Source: Thozetella sp. PMI_491
Lineage: Eukaryota; Ascomycota; Sordariomycetes; Chaetosphaeriales; Chaetosphaeriaceae
Assembly (NCBI GenBank): GCA_021432635.1
Contig: MU270047.1
Coordinates: 62,001 to 126,000 of the forward strand
Reading direction: 5' to 3'
DNA: 64,000 bases
The translations under genes were made by a program, and so were the position numbers. Within the stretch, counting starts at the first letter, position 1. Every line of letters begins with the position of its first letter. The notes beneath the pieces are model-generated. The model was not told the DNA's origin. It saw only the letters and a list, made by a program, of their open reading frames with translations, and searched no databases. Shown piece by piece: positions 54,127 through 64,000 of the stretch.

Positions 54127-55198
54127 TATGCACCTGCGACCAGCAGAACTCCCCAGATCCTCGTCCAATCCCTATCCTCATATGTCGCGGTGACGCGCTG
54201 GCAAATCAGCGCAGCGCGCCCCAACTCGATAGCATGACCATCGTCATATCTATCGTGGAGCTGTGACGCGATGTCCAGAGGGTCCGTCGCTCCTGGGCTC
54301 TTCGGCTTGTGGGCTAGTATCCGCGTCAAATCTACTGGCGGACAGCCACGCGCAGCATATTACAGCAGGTCCATCCAGTTCTTCCACTCATGCAGTCGAG
54401 CGTTCACCTTGTGTGGGACCCAATCTAGCATGTTGATGGAGAGAAAGAAGGGGCCAGTCATGATGTGGTGGCTGCGCAGGTCCGATCAGTCGACATAGCT
54501 TCGACCGGAACTGGTCGAAAGGGGGGGGGCGGGGGGGGGAGGGGGTCGCGGTCAGAAATAACTTATCTCAGGAACAAGACAAACTTGGGATGCTTCGTTG
54601 GAAAGGTGGCAGACGTGCCAAAGAACAGGGCTGCGTGGAACATCTCGGCTGTTCTTTCGTCCAACTGATCCAGCGGGGTCTGGGCTCGGCTTAGGATGCC
54701 TAACATCGCTCTTGAGCGCTCTTCGTCGCCAACACACCCTCCTTAAGCTTGCTTCGCATGCCATCCGCCACAATGGCCAAATATTCTGCTGGCAGACACG
54801 GCCTCGTAGAGGTCGAGGATCGGCGGCATCTGGCATCCCTGAGCCACGGCGTCCGCCCCGGCAGCTCGCAAGATGCGCGTCAGGTATTCACGCTCGTGCC
54901 GCAATCTGCCTCTGGACGGCCGCGATGATGGCCGGCTGTTTCCATTCAATGCCGCACACTAGGTGGGTTAGAGAATACATGGGGCTAGAGAACATGCGCG
55001 CGAGTAGATCGTCCGCCGCGTCCGCCGTGGACAACTCGCTCAAGAGGTAGTTGGTAGGACCGTCTGCCACCCGCGCGCCGCGATCTCGCGCTGAAAGTAT
55101 CTGACCAGCCCCACGTAGCAGCTTCTTTCTCTAAGCAATAGAAGGGCCTCATCCCGGTTCCCGAGAACTAGCTGCACCGAGCCTGGCGGCTGCTGTGA
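54127..55198 (-). pseudogene. Decayed questin-oxidase-like gene (DUF4243 family)
   Basis: Reading leftward, at least five blocks from different frames line up as one protein. About 55195-55070 gives VQLVLGNRDEALLLLRERS; 55070-54890 gives YLLSELSTADAADDLLARM and LTHLVCGIEWKQPAII. Next come HEREYLTRILRAAGADA and ILDLYEAVSA, then EYLAIVADGMRSKLKEGVL in another frame, then LDQLDERTAEMFHAALFFG. After a G-rich tract at 54521-54545 comes FFLSINMLDWVPHKVNARL, a stop in place of an amino-acid codon, then YAARG and YDDGHAIELGRA. Such text is typical of the questin oxidase-like (AflY/GedK-type) Baeyer-Villiger family of polyketide clusters. At least four frameshifts and one nonsense codon make it non-functional. 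A broken donor (ATAAGTT) may mark a lost intron. The N-terminus is missing or unrecognisable. Confidence 0.72.
54521..54545. repeat. Poly-G tract inside the pseudogene
   Basis: G9-C-G9-A-G5 on the plus strand interrupts the questin-oxidase relic at a probable former intron. It may cause assembly or replication slippage. Confidence 0.8.
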
Positions 55199-55624
55199 AG
55201 GATCTGGGCGTCAAGACGAATAACCAGGCCTGGATAGCTAGAGGACGCTCGAGACCATCGGCCCTGGTCAGATTATTTAGTATGTAAATATTCTCGAAAC
55301 TCGCTTGTTCGCGACTGGGAAGCAAAATCTCGAAACAAGACCTCCCGAGTTAGTCCAGCAAAGAATTTGATATAGAACCGTCACTGTCTCTCCAGAACGA
55401 TGATGAGGCGACGACCGATGACAGGAACGACCAGCTTGGCAGGCCACAAGGCTCATCTTATCATGGGATTCGAGCCCATAGAGAGCGTGTCTCAACATGC
55501 TTTAGTCACAGGCCTCTTACCGCCTCGATCGTGCCAGATGTCAGGACTGGCAGCCAACATGTAATACGCATTGCAAAACTCATGGTATCAAGTACACCGA
55601 AATCCGCCTGAACACCAACCAGTT
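55199..55624. other. Intergenic between pseudogene and PWP2
   Basis: These 426 bases could hold the eroded N-terminal part of the questin-oxidase relic, but no block is recognisable. A T-arm-like GGGCTCGAATCCC (minus strand near 55470) is not part of a tRNA. Confidence 0.45.
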
Positions 55625-58482
55625 TTAGTCTAGCCCGATCCATTCGCCTTCACTTTCGCTCTGGTTGTCTGCCGCGATCTTCTCCTGCATCAAATCGTCT
55701 AAACTGAGGCCTGTCTCAGTCGCGGGTAGCGCCTTGACTCCAAGACTATCAACCATACCCCATTCCAAAGTCGGCGCCTCATTGCCTTCCTCCTTGTCCC
55801 CTTGGTTAAGCAAATAGCTGACCATGTAGACATTCTCGTCAGCCAGCCTCCTGATCTCGTCTTTCATCCGTGCCACGGCCCTTGCTACCACACGGAGCTC
55901 AACGTCGACCTTGCCGCGGTTGGCTGTCAACCAGGCGCCGTGCTTGTCTACCAAGGATTTGATCCACAGCAGGCAAAATTCCATATGTGGCGACTGCTCC
56001 GTCTGTGCAGCGACGAAGCGCAGGAGTCTCGCTACGTAGACGGTGGGGAACTGCTCTACTACGAGGGGGATCTCCTTGTATGGGATCTCCTGGAAGACGC
56101 GCTTGATCAAGCCGGCCTCGTTTAAACGGAAGGCCATGACCAGCGCCTTCAGGAAATCTTTCTCTTGCTGCAAAACTGCAAGGGTGGAGGCTGGTGTGAT
56201 CTCCATGTTGAGGTCAAAGGGATCGAACTGGAGCGTGTAGTCTAGGCTGTAGATGAGCAGCCCTTCTGTGGAAGCGGCGCAGAAGGAGGTTCCGCCAGGA
56301 GAGAAGGCGACACCATTCACTCGAACCTCCGGCATCCGCTTCCGGTTCGATGGGTCCCCGCGTTTTGCTCCTGGTAAAGACCGATCTATCCGGTCCTCAA
56401 GATCCGAAGCATCGCCCTGCTCATCCAGCAATCCTCCTGGGCCTGCCTCGGTTAGAAGCCTGCTGTTAAGGAACTCCTGGGTTCCCGAGAGCGACAAGTT
56501 GACGCTCACGGTGTACTTCTTCAGGAGCACCATGGTCGTGACCGAGTATAAACAAATGTATTTGCTGTTTCCGCCCGCAAGTAGACAGCTCCCGTCCGTG
56601 CTGTAGCGGATGGTGTTGAAACTCTTGGTTCCCGCTACGTTGGCCGCGGTACGGCGATCTGTCAGCTTGCGCCCGCCAGAGACATCACGACGGCCATCCA
56701 GTCCCGCGGTCTGCTCTCCCTCTGATACAGACCAGAAGCTGAGCTGGCCATCTAATGTAGAGATTGCGATCTGTAAAGAATCTGGTCGGAAAGCAATATC
56801 GAGGACGTCAGATTGAAGCTGCAGAGGCTCACTGGTTTGCGTGCGGTTGAAGATAGACCAGATTCGGGCGGTGCGATCCCAGCTTCCACTGACCAACAGT
56901 CCGCCATTTGGGGCGAAGGCGAGGGATGACACAGGACCTTCGTGGCCCGTAAGTCTGTCCAAGAGCTGGCCGGTCTGGACAGACCAGATGTGGACGTCAA
57001 ACGAGTCAACCGAGCCTGCAGCAACGATTTCTCCGCTGGGGTCGACTGCCATGCACGAGAAGGACAACCTCTCAGGGGCCGTGAAGGTCCTGAAGTTTCG
57101 GTATCGGATCAAATCCCAAGCGCGTATAGATCCGTCCAAGCTTGCGGTAAATAGGACGTTGCCCTTCTTTGCAAATTCGCAGGCAGTGACACCACTGGTG
57201 TGCTCCGTAAAGGTTACTATGCAAAAGCCCGAGTCTATGTCCCAGACTTTAATCTTGCCGTCATCGGCCGTCGTTATAATTCGTTGGCCATCAGGGGAGT
57301 ACACGAGCGAGTTCATCGAATCGAAATGACCCTGTTGCTTCAGGATATATGACTCTGACTGCCATTCCCAAACAAGAAGCTGGCCTAGTTTGGAAGCTCC
57401 AAAGGCGAGCCATTCTCCCGTCTTGTTGATGGTGACGAAGTCGATGTCGTTCTGCGAGATGCTCAGGGTGTGTATCATGTTGAAGTCCGGCATCTCATAC
57501 AACCCGAAAATTCCATTAGAGAAGCCAGCTACGAGCAAGTTCGATTCTGGGTGGAACGCGGCGCACCGCAAGTTGGCATTGTTCTGGTTGAAGTAGTGGC
57601 GGTTGACGATCCTCCATTGCATGTCGGCGTCATCGTCCTCGTCGCGCATTTCATCGTCTCCGTCTCGGCCCGGTTTCCTTACATATTGCCAGTCGAACAT
57701 GGCGCCATCTTTGCTGACGGTGTATATAGTTTCCTGGTCTTTTGAAAACCAAGCACCTACAACGCCCTGTTTATGGCCTGAAAGAACTGTAGGCGTGAAG
57801 CCTTCCTCCAGCTTCAGACTCCATATCCGTGCAGTAAGGTCCTTGGAAGCGCTAAGGAAGAAGCGGGAGTCGTTGGACCATTCAATATGCCGGACCTCGT
57901 CGAAGTGTTGGGTGTGGGTGTGGTGGCGGACGAATGGCGCAAACTCGAGCCCGCCTTCCGAATTCGTGTCCGGGGTTGACGGGACATGCCAAACCTCGAT
58001 CTTGCGCCCGACTCCTACGGCAAAGTAGCGGCCCGAGGGTGAGAATGAAAGCGCAGTGACCGAGTCTCGAAAGGAGAAGTGGTAGATGGCAATGCGCCGC
58101 GGCACATTGGTCAGAATAGCCTGGCCATCCTCGTCGATCGAGAGCAGGAGGTTTCCCTGCGGCGTCAGGCCGATCCTCGAGATATTTTTTCGGTGGGAGA
58201 AGGGAAGGGTGTAAGATTTGTTACTACAGACTAGGTTAACAAAGATAACTTGCAATGGCCGATTCTACAGCAGCCTGGAAAAGGAGTGCCTACTCGACGA
58301 GGTTGAACACCGTCACCTTGTTGCCGACAGGGGAGAACAGGTGCGTGCCATCTGGGCTGAACAAGAGGTTGCCCTGGCAGTAGACTGTTCCCAGGAGATT
58401 GGAGAACTGTAGGTACGAAAGTAAGCATCTCAGCGTTTCCCGGTACAGATCGGAGGGAGGATACCTTGAAATCCGTCTTCAT
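55625..58482 (-). CDS. PWP2: Pwp2, WD-repeat component of the U3 snoRNP/SSU processome
   Basis: Three exons (58465-58482, 58294-58406, 55625-58223) encode 909 residues, close to yeast Pwp2 (923). Pwp2 is part of the UTP-B subcomplex that joins U3 snoRNA to the 5' ETS for 18S rRNA maturation in the nucleolus. Exon 1 is just MKTDFK; exon 2 supplies FSNLLGTVYCQGNLLFSPDGT and PVGNKVTVFNLV; the next join reads DNKSYTLPF. Two successive seven-blade propellers follow with repeated WD/WS ends (ARIWSLK, IKVWDID, IRAWDLI, VHIWSVQ, ARIWSIF). The C-terminal 200 residues form the helical Utp12-like domain (DFLKALVMAFRLNE, KRVFQEIPYKEI, LLWIKSLVDKHGAWL). Introns are 58 and 70 bases. The promoter is shared with the septin gene. 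Confidence 0.94.
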
Positions 58483-58581
58483 GGTCACCGGCGGCCTGCT
58501 TCCATCACTGCTCGGGCTGGAGCAACTTTTTTTTTTTTTATCGGCGAGCTCCAAGGCTTTGATAGCGGCTTAAGGTGGGAT

Positions 58582-58589
58582 GATTGGCT
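58582..58589 (-). promoter_or_regulatory. CCAAT box (AGCCAATC)
   Basis: The minus strand reads AGCCAATC, a perfect CCAAT box of the kind bound by the HAP complex, about 100 bases before the PWP2 start and 360 before the septin start. Function is inferred. Confidence 0.4.
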
Positions 58590-58601
58590 CCAAATTTTTG
58601 G
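58590..58601. promoter_or_regulatory. RRPE-like motif upstream of PWP2
   Basis: CCAAATTTTTGG lies 107 bases before the PWP2 start. It differs at one base from the CCAAAATTTTGG palindrome before ALB1, also a ribosome biogenesis gene, and contains AAATTTTT, matching the yeast RRPE core. Confidence 0.4.
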
Positions 58602-58948
58602 ATATTTTGGCGGGGTCGGTCAATTCTTTCCCCTATTGCCGTTTGCACTAGGCTTTATTAGGGAAGGCGCGTTTTGGATGCTACGGGAAGGAAAGGGGGT
58701 TGGAGCTCCAACCAATTCCTCCCCAGCCTGCCCCGTGCGTCCCTGGCAGCACTGGAAATTTGACAGCAACCAAAATCTCCCCTGATGCACGAGCTCCCGA
58801 CTCTTTCAAACCTGTCAAAACATCAAACCGCTCCCTCCGCATCGTGGCTTGCCTCGACGCCAATTCCCATCCACAACGACGCCCACGCACTCACTGTCTG
58901 ATATCCGAGTTTCAACTCTCCCATCCGTGACTGTCTTTCCATCTCAAA

Positions 58949-60272
58949 ATGGCCACTCCCGCTGCCGAGAGCGCCTCCCCGATTGGCATTGCCAATCTGC
59001 CAAACCAGCGCCACAAGATCGTGGCTAAGAGGGGCGCTGCCTTTACTATCATGGTGAGACCATCCAACCGGATGCGGATGGCAACAGAGCTTCGTCGCTA
59101 ACTGTGGTTTCCTCCCTAGGTTGCCGGCGAGTCGGGCCTGGGCAAGACCACCTTCATCAACACGCTGTTCTCCACCACCATCAAGAACTATGCCGACCAC
59201 AAGCGTCGCCACCAGAAGCAGGTCGACAAGACGGTCGAGATCGAGATCACGAAGGCCGAGCTGGAGGAGAAGTTTTTCAAGGGTAGGGACGACCGCCACG
59301 CCCCATGGCCTACGCGTCTGACCACATTGCAGTCCGCTTGACCGTTATCGATACCCCTGGCTTCGGCGACTACGTCAACAACCGCGATTCGTGGATGCCC
59401 ATCATCGAGTTCCTCGATGACCAGCACGAGTCTTACATGCTCCAGGAGCAGCAGCCTCGTCGCCAGGACAAGATCGATCTCCGAGTACACGCCTGCCTGT
59501 ACTTCATCCGCCCTACTGGCCACACCCTCAAGCCCCTTGATATCGAGGTTATGAAGAGACTCTGCTCGCGCGTGAATCTGATCCCCGTCATCGCGAAGGC
59601 GGATACCCTAAGCCCTGCCGACCTGGCCAAGTTCAAGGCGAAGGTATGTTACCCTCCTAGGCTGTCAGGAAGACCCTAGTACTGACTGGCTGCCAGATTC
59701 GCGCCGTCATCGAGTCCCAGAGCATCAAGATCTACCAGCCGCCAGTTGAGGAGGATGATGAGGCTGCTGCTCAGCACGCTCGCAGCCTCATGACTGCCAT
59801 GCCATTCGCTGTTATCGGCTCGGAGAAGGACGTCAAGACGGGCGATGGCCGTATCGTCAAGGGCCGCCAATATTCGTGGGGTGTTGCCGAGGTTGAGAAC
59901 GAAGACCACTGCGACTTCAAGAAGCTGCGGTCGATCCTGATCCGCACCCACATGCTGGATCTAATCCACACCACCGAGGAGCTCCACTACGAAGCCTACC
60001 GCGCGCAGCAGATGGAGACGCGCAAGTTCGGCGAGGCCCGCCCGAGGAAGCTGGACAACCCCAAGTTCAAGGAGGAGGAGGAGGCTCTGCGCAAGCGCTT
60101 TACCGAGCAGGTCAAGATCGAGGAGCAGCGCTTCCGGCAATGGGAGCAGAAGCTCATTGCTGAGCGTGACCGCCTTAACAAGGATCTCGAGCAGACACAC
60201 GCCCAGATCAAGCAACTAGAGACCGAGCTGGAGCAGATGCAGGGCAGCGCTGTTCGCAGCGGCCGTCGTTAA
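58949..60272 (+). CDS. CDC12: Septin, Cdc12/AspC group
   Basis: Four exons (58949-59053, 59120-59282, 59333-59643, 59697-60272) give 384 residues. Septins form hetero-oligomeric rods that build rings and collars at septa, branches and germ tubes. The GTPase motifs are complete: G1 GESGLGKT at 38-45, G3 DTPGFG at 96-101 and G4 AKAD at 177-180. A basic stretch before G1 (NQRHKIVAKRG) fits membrane binding. The septin unique element lies near 270-310. A C-terminal coiled coil of about 60 residues (EEEEALRKRFTEQVKIEEQ.. to LETELEQMQ) ends in RSGRR. Introns are 66, 50 and 53 bases. The N-terminus ESASPIGIANLPNQRHKIV suggests the Cdc12/AspC group; Cdc11/AspA is the main alternative. Confidence 0.92.
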
Positions 60273-60950
60273 AGTGGCGTCGTTGCGCTCTCTCCACTAC
60301 GTCTCGGTTCCGTGTCTTTTGCAGCAGAATTATTTTGGAGTTCAACTCCCCCGCCATCGGTAGGCTGTCAGCCTAAAAGGGATGGCCTCATGGATATGCG
60401 CCAGAGCTATGATCGCGGAAGTAGTTGGCGGATTGGCTTTGCACGGAGACAGCTGGGACGCGTTGTCCCTTCTCTTGGCCTGTTTGCGTTTTTTTGACTC
60501 TTTTTCTGACCGGCTCGGCAGCCAAAAGTACAGTGGTCTCGAAGGGTCTCGACTGAGAAGTTCTTCTAGGCTTTCGAGGGACACTTTGATAATCGTCGTC
60601 TTACTGCTCTCCGGGATTTCTTAAACCCCTTTACTTGTCTTTAGTCACGATGTAATTCCAGCCTCCCCTTATGATACCAGATAATGAGAATGGCTGCCAC
60701 CTTCCTAGACAGACGTGTGTGTAGTCTGGTGGTTCATCAGCGTGCTTGGAGGGATCATGGAGCGGGAGAAGCATAGAGGAAGATACGTGCTCTTTTCTCC
60801 TCAGCCTCACGCCCTTAGGAAAGCAAGGCGAAGGAACATTCACACTACATAACCTGAACCTGCGTTGACCTTACACACCCCACGTATGGTGAACCCGTTC
60901 CTTCGTGACCCATCCCAAGCAAAAGTATGCAATCCCCGACCAACGCCAGC
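60273..60950. other. Intergenic between convergent septin and kinase genes
   Basis: These 678 bases are 3' flanks only. T-rich tracts at 60490-60505 could serve septin polyadenylation. No gene is seen. Confidence 0.5.
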
Positions 60951-62587
60951 CTAAACGGCATCCATGCTCGCCCTTGTGGTTAGCTGCTCGTTCTTATTAC
61001 CCAGCTTGGAGATCTGTAGGAAAGCATCCACTCCGTAGCCCTCCAAGCTGTGCAGAGCCAGGCTGCCGGCCCAATACTCGGCGTACACGCGGCTCAGGGG
61101 TAAGCCCATGCCCAGCCGCAGATTCGGAGGCCGACTCGACAGCGACGCTAGTGAGCTGCCGTAGTTAGCCGGCTCCCCGGGATGGTTGAAGGTCAGCGGC
61201 TCGCGGCTGCTGGACCCGCCCTCGCCACCCTCACCCTCCGCCTTTAGCTCCTCCAACGTCGCCGCCAGCTTCGGGACTTGGCCCAGGTTTGCGAGCAGGC
61301 GCTCGCGGGCAGCCCCTTTGCTGAACGACCACAGGTATGGCATCACGTCGCGAGGAACCCCACCTCCCTGATCGGACACGCGGATGATGACGTGCTGGGG
61401 GCTCTCGCAGATGGTGACCTGGATGGGCGGCACCGGCCCATCGTCACCCTTGCCCTTCTCCCGCAGTCTCTGGTGCTTCTCTACGACACCCTGGACAGAG
61501 TTCCGCAGCAGCTCGCCAATGATGTACTCGAGATGACTTAGGATAAAGGGAAAGTTTACTTCGAGGTGGCCGTCAATACTGATCTCAGGGATGGGCACAT
61601 CGGGCCCATAAGCGCGCTGTGCGATGGCCCGAATCGCCGTCCCGCACCGCTCAACCACATCCTTGGCGACACACTTGAGGAATACCTCGCCTATGAACTC
61701 GGACTCGGAAAGCTTAGCGCCGGGGGAGAACCAAGGGGCATGAAAGGTGTCGGTGAGCGCGAGGTGCTGCTCGGCGATGACGCGGCGGGAGATGCGCTGA
61801 GGACATGCAGCATTAGCAAAGTCCCTAGCCAGGCTCTTGCACGGTTGGAGAGAGGGGCCTTACTGATCGCAGGATCGTGTTCATGAACCTGTCCAGCTCT
61901 CGGTTATCCATCAGGCCGCTCGACTCGAGAATGCCCATTGCCAGCTTAGGGATGACCGTCAGGTGGGCCCGCAGGTTCTCGCTGATGATCTTGCAAAAGC
62001 GATCGTTGTCCTCGAGGGTGGTGATTTCGGGTATCTTCCTAAAGGTGTCGAACGCATTGTAGTATAGGTCATATACGTCGCTGATATTGGGATTCGTGAC
62101 GACGACGTAGGGCAGCTGTTGCATGTCGCGGATGCGATGGGCAAGCCTGCAGCGAGAAAATTGTACCCATCAGCCCGATGCTCGCCTCTGTATACACAAA
62201 CACACACCCCGGGATCCAGCAGCAGCATACCTGGCGGGTAGCTCCGTCCGCACATAGTTGGCGGAGCTGATTAGTCTTGATTCAGTCAGGGAGCGCCCAA
62301 ACACCATGAGCTGACGGAGCGATATCGGGCGAGCTTCCTTTGCCACCCATCTAAAAGGATACAGCTTCAGTCAGCTCGCGACAACTCTCCCTGCGAGCCA
62401 GCGGGAGCTGTGCATACTCATCTAGCACCGTCACAGGTCGCCACTTGGGGCTATGGCTATGGGAGTGCCGGGCCTGCCACGGCCGCAGGATATGAAGCTG
62501 TGGGAGCTGCTCTCGTGCCACGCGAAGCTCCCCCGCTCTCATCACCCTGAGGGGCCGTGGCCCATTCGGCAACGCGATGCGGTGCAT
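60951..62587 (-). CDS. Mitochondrial PDK/BCKDK-family protein kinase
   Basis: Four exons (62418-62587, 62231-62350, 61864-62146, 60951-61796) give 472 residues. Such kinases phosphorylate and switch off the pyruvate (or branched-chain keto acid) dehydrogenase complex in the matrix. The N-terminus is rich in Arg, His, Pro and Leu with few acidic residues, a plausible presequence. The BCDHK helical domain includes PISLRQLMVFGRSLT, then ARLAHRIRDMQQLPYVVVTNP. RISRRVIAEQH matches the family segment with the conserved His (202). The GHKL ATPase motifs are ELLRNS at 286-291 (N box), SDQGGG at 332-337 (G1) and GMGLPLSRVYAEYWAG from 420 (G2). Introns are 67, 84 and 67 bases. An insert rich in Glu/Gly/Ser lies at about 375-390. 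Which substrate complex it serves is not decided; a Pkp-type PDK is likeliest. Confidence 0.9.
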
Positions 62588-63038
62588 ACCGGACGTTCCA
62601 TGCGAGAGAGCGAGAAGAATTGAAACTTGTGAAAGAGGGTTAGAGTGAATTGGCGGTACGGAGGCGAAAGGGCGGGTGACTCGATGGGCAAGCCGGGGGG
62701 GGGGGGTTATGGTCTGGCAGGGTCGAAATGAAGACTATGGTGAGTGGATGCTACAGAAGAGTCAGAGCTCGGGGGGTGGTCTCACATGTCACGAAAAAAG
62801 CGGTTTGTCGCTGCTCCCCGCCTCCCGCCCCCCAAAACTAGAGCGAGTCGAGGGGACAGTGGAATGTCACACGGAGGGAAGAGGCACCGTAGAACGAGCG
62901 GCTGGTCGGTCTAGTTCTTGGGGAAGGGAGACCACCAGTCTGGCCGACGATTTCGCGCAAGCAAAAAGGACGCCTTTTCTCGCTCGCAAAAAGCCCGAAG
63001 AGGCTAGGGGCGAAAAATAAAATAAAAATAAATGCTTT
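62588..63038. other. Intergenic, promoter of PDK-family gene and tRNA trailer
   Basis: These 451 bases contain a G12 run near 62695-62706. No protein gene is supported. Confidence 0.5.
63013..63032 (-). terminator. RNA polymerase III terminator of tRNA-His
   Basis: On the minus strand, just past the tRNA, T-runs follow one another (TTT, TTTTT, TTTT, TTTTT separated by single A). A T5 at 63028-63024, 11 bases after the tRNA end, should stop Pol III. Confidence 0.75.
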
Positions 63039-63110
63039 TGGAGCTACCGTGAATCGAACACGGGTCTGTTCGGCCACAACGAACTATTCTAACCACTAAA
63101 CTATAGCTCC
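63039..63110 (-). tRNA. tRNA-His (anticodon GUG)
   Basis: The 72-base gene folds fully. Acceptor GGAGCTA pairs with TAGCTCC; a D-arm with an A-box-like TAGTTTAGTGG follows. Anticodon stem GTTCG/CGAAC encloses loop TTGTGGC with anticodon GTG. The variable loop is AGAC, and T-stem CCGTG/CACGG encloses TTCGATT (B box). The discriminator is A73, no intron is present, and the extra G-1 of histidine tRNAs is not encoded, as usual in eukaryotes. Confidence 0.95.
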
Positions 63111-64000
63111 TGGCTGTCTTGCGAGGGCCCCAAGGCTTCAGCGGCACTCATGAATATGGGACGGGGGATCGTGGATGGGGGGCGCCCCATAGGTGATGGA
63201 CACTAGGGTTAGGGAGGGTTGTCAACCGCTGCCTCTTGTTACCTTTGAGCTGCACATGGGGCGTATGCAATAGTTAGGAGGGGCGGAGGGGCTGCGAGGT
63301 TCAGGCGAGTTTGGCTCCACGATCGTGTGGTTCTATCACGAAAGGACGGAAAAGGTGGATTAGGCATGCGCATCTTTGGTGGAGTTGTGGGCTGGCCAAC
63401 GCTTTCGACGTAGGGTTATCTATGCGCCGGGTTGCTAGGCTGGGATGGCTGTTTATAAACCCGAAACATCATTGCTACCGTTGCCTGTACAATCTAGGTA
63501 GTAGCTTGGAGTCATACATGTACTGCACGTGGGCTTGAGACTCGTCAGAGCCTCCTTCATAACCCCGGCTGGTCTGGTGGTAAGGGGAAGGGGGGTGTCG
63601 CGCAAAGGGGTCCCGTAGTCCGATACTGTATATGTATGAATGTCCCAAGGGGCCTCATTGATTGTTGGCTTCGCATAGCGACAGCATGGCGGATGTCTCT
63701 CGGCAGCCATTTCCGTCTGCCCCAGTGCCCATAGCACAGGGCACAATGAATGCTTGGTTTTCGAGCAAGCAGACTCGACGCCTCAATACTCTCAAACCCC
63801 TATGAACCGCTCATGGACCTGGAGCATGCGCTTTGAGCTGGTACCCGGCTTGTCGGGCACCCAGCACAGTCAAAGGAAATTCGCCTGTTGGTTGCACGAT
63901 TGACAAAGAGGATGCTAGGCCCCAATCTGCTTCTTCCATACGTGGCAAGGCAATTGTGAATCGTTGGTAGGATTTGATAAGAGCTCGCCAGGTCTCCGAG
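63111..64000. other. Intergenic to right edge
   Basis: No gene could be supported. A minus-strand ORF at 63453-63746 (97 codons) has no recognisable features and a composition unlike its coding neighbours. Confidence 0.5.

Larger units (their letters stand above)
58483..58948. promoter_or_regulatory. Shared divergent promoter (PWP2 / septin)
   Basis: These 466 bases separate two divergent start codons. The region includes a T-rich run at about 58528-58540, a CCAAT box and an RRPE-like palindrome, both listed separately and both closer to PWP2. Confidence 0.55.

Noticed and set aside
55440-55500. T-arm-like GGGCTCGAATCCC on the minus strand
   Set aside because: Upstream sequence has no D-arm or anticodon stem and no acceptor pairing; chance match.
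1-64000. Transposons, CRISPR arrays, 5S rRNA or a biosynthetic cluster
   Set aside because: No terminal repeats, transposase, repeat-spacer pattern, 5S sequence or clustered biosynthetic enzymes were seen; the questin-oxidase relic stands alone.

Overview
This is a stretch of nuclear genome from a filamentous ascomycete, most likely a Sordariomycete. The genes are single and mostly broken by short introns of about 50 to 130 bases. These introns carry fungal GT..AG borders and CTAAC/CTGAC-type branch sites. Intergenic gaps are long and GC-rich, and many genes belong to sets typical of filamentous fungi: a Cdc12/AspC septin, an Ams2/Spt21-type GATA factor, a GPI-anchored GH76 protein and a questin-oxidase-like relic. 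There are no operons, insertion sequences or CRISPR arrays. Coordinates of spliced genes were worked out by hand from frame continuity and family conservation.

Layout. 1-8800: the 5' end of an aldo/keto reductase runs off the left edge. It is followed by the pre-60S factor ALB1, an ATF/CREB-type bZIP regulator, the replication protein A small subunit (RFA3) and an unrecognised acidic ORF. 9590-24980: an Ams2/Spt21-like GATA factor, mitochondrial 3-hydroxyisobutyryl-CoA hydrolase, the splicing core protein SmD2, dihydroxyacetone kinase, a DFG5/DCW1-like GH76 cell-wall protein and a SET/Vps75-type histone chaperone. 26500-36310: an ankyrin-bearing cytosolic L-asparaginase, a sparse 2.9 kb gap, a BCS1-like AAA ATPase and the TFIIIC subunit Tfc1/Sfc1. 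38700-53400: the PP2A B56 regulatory subunit, a CHERP-like CID/RS protein, a four-TM MARVEL-like protein, a tiny four-exon DUF4748-like protein and a large beta-propeller/inositol 5-phosphatase. 54100-64000: a decayed questin-oxidase-like pseudogene, PWP2, the Cdc12/AspC septin, a mitochondrial PDK-family kinase and a tRNA-His(GUG) gene.

How they relate. This is mainly a housekeeping neighbourhood, not a pathway cluster. Loose themes recur. ALB1 and PWP2 are ribosome biogenesis factors, and both carry a near-identical CCAAA(A/T)TTTTGG motif about 90-110 bases upstream of the start codon. The Ams2/Spt21-like factor and the SET/Vps75-like chaperone concern histone supply and chromatin. SmD2 and the CHERP-like protein concern splicing, TFIIIC and tRNA-His concern Pol III transcription, and the CoA hydrolase, PDK-family kinase and BCS1-like protein are probably mitochondrial.

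I did not find a convincing wholly new system. The items most worth checking are the GC-AG intron in the B56 gene, the DUF4748-like gene with 9- and 14-base coding exons, the 70-residue insertion in the GATA-type finger, the frameshifted questin-oxidase relic and the shared promoter motif.
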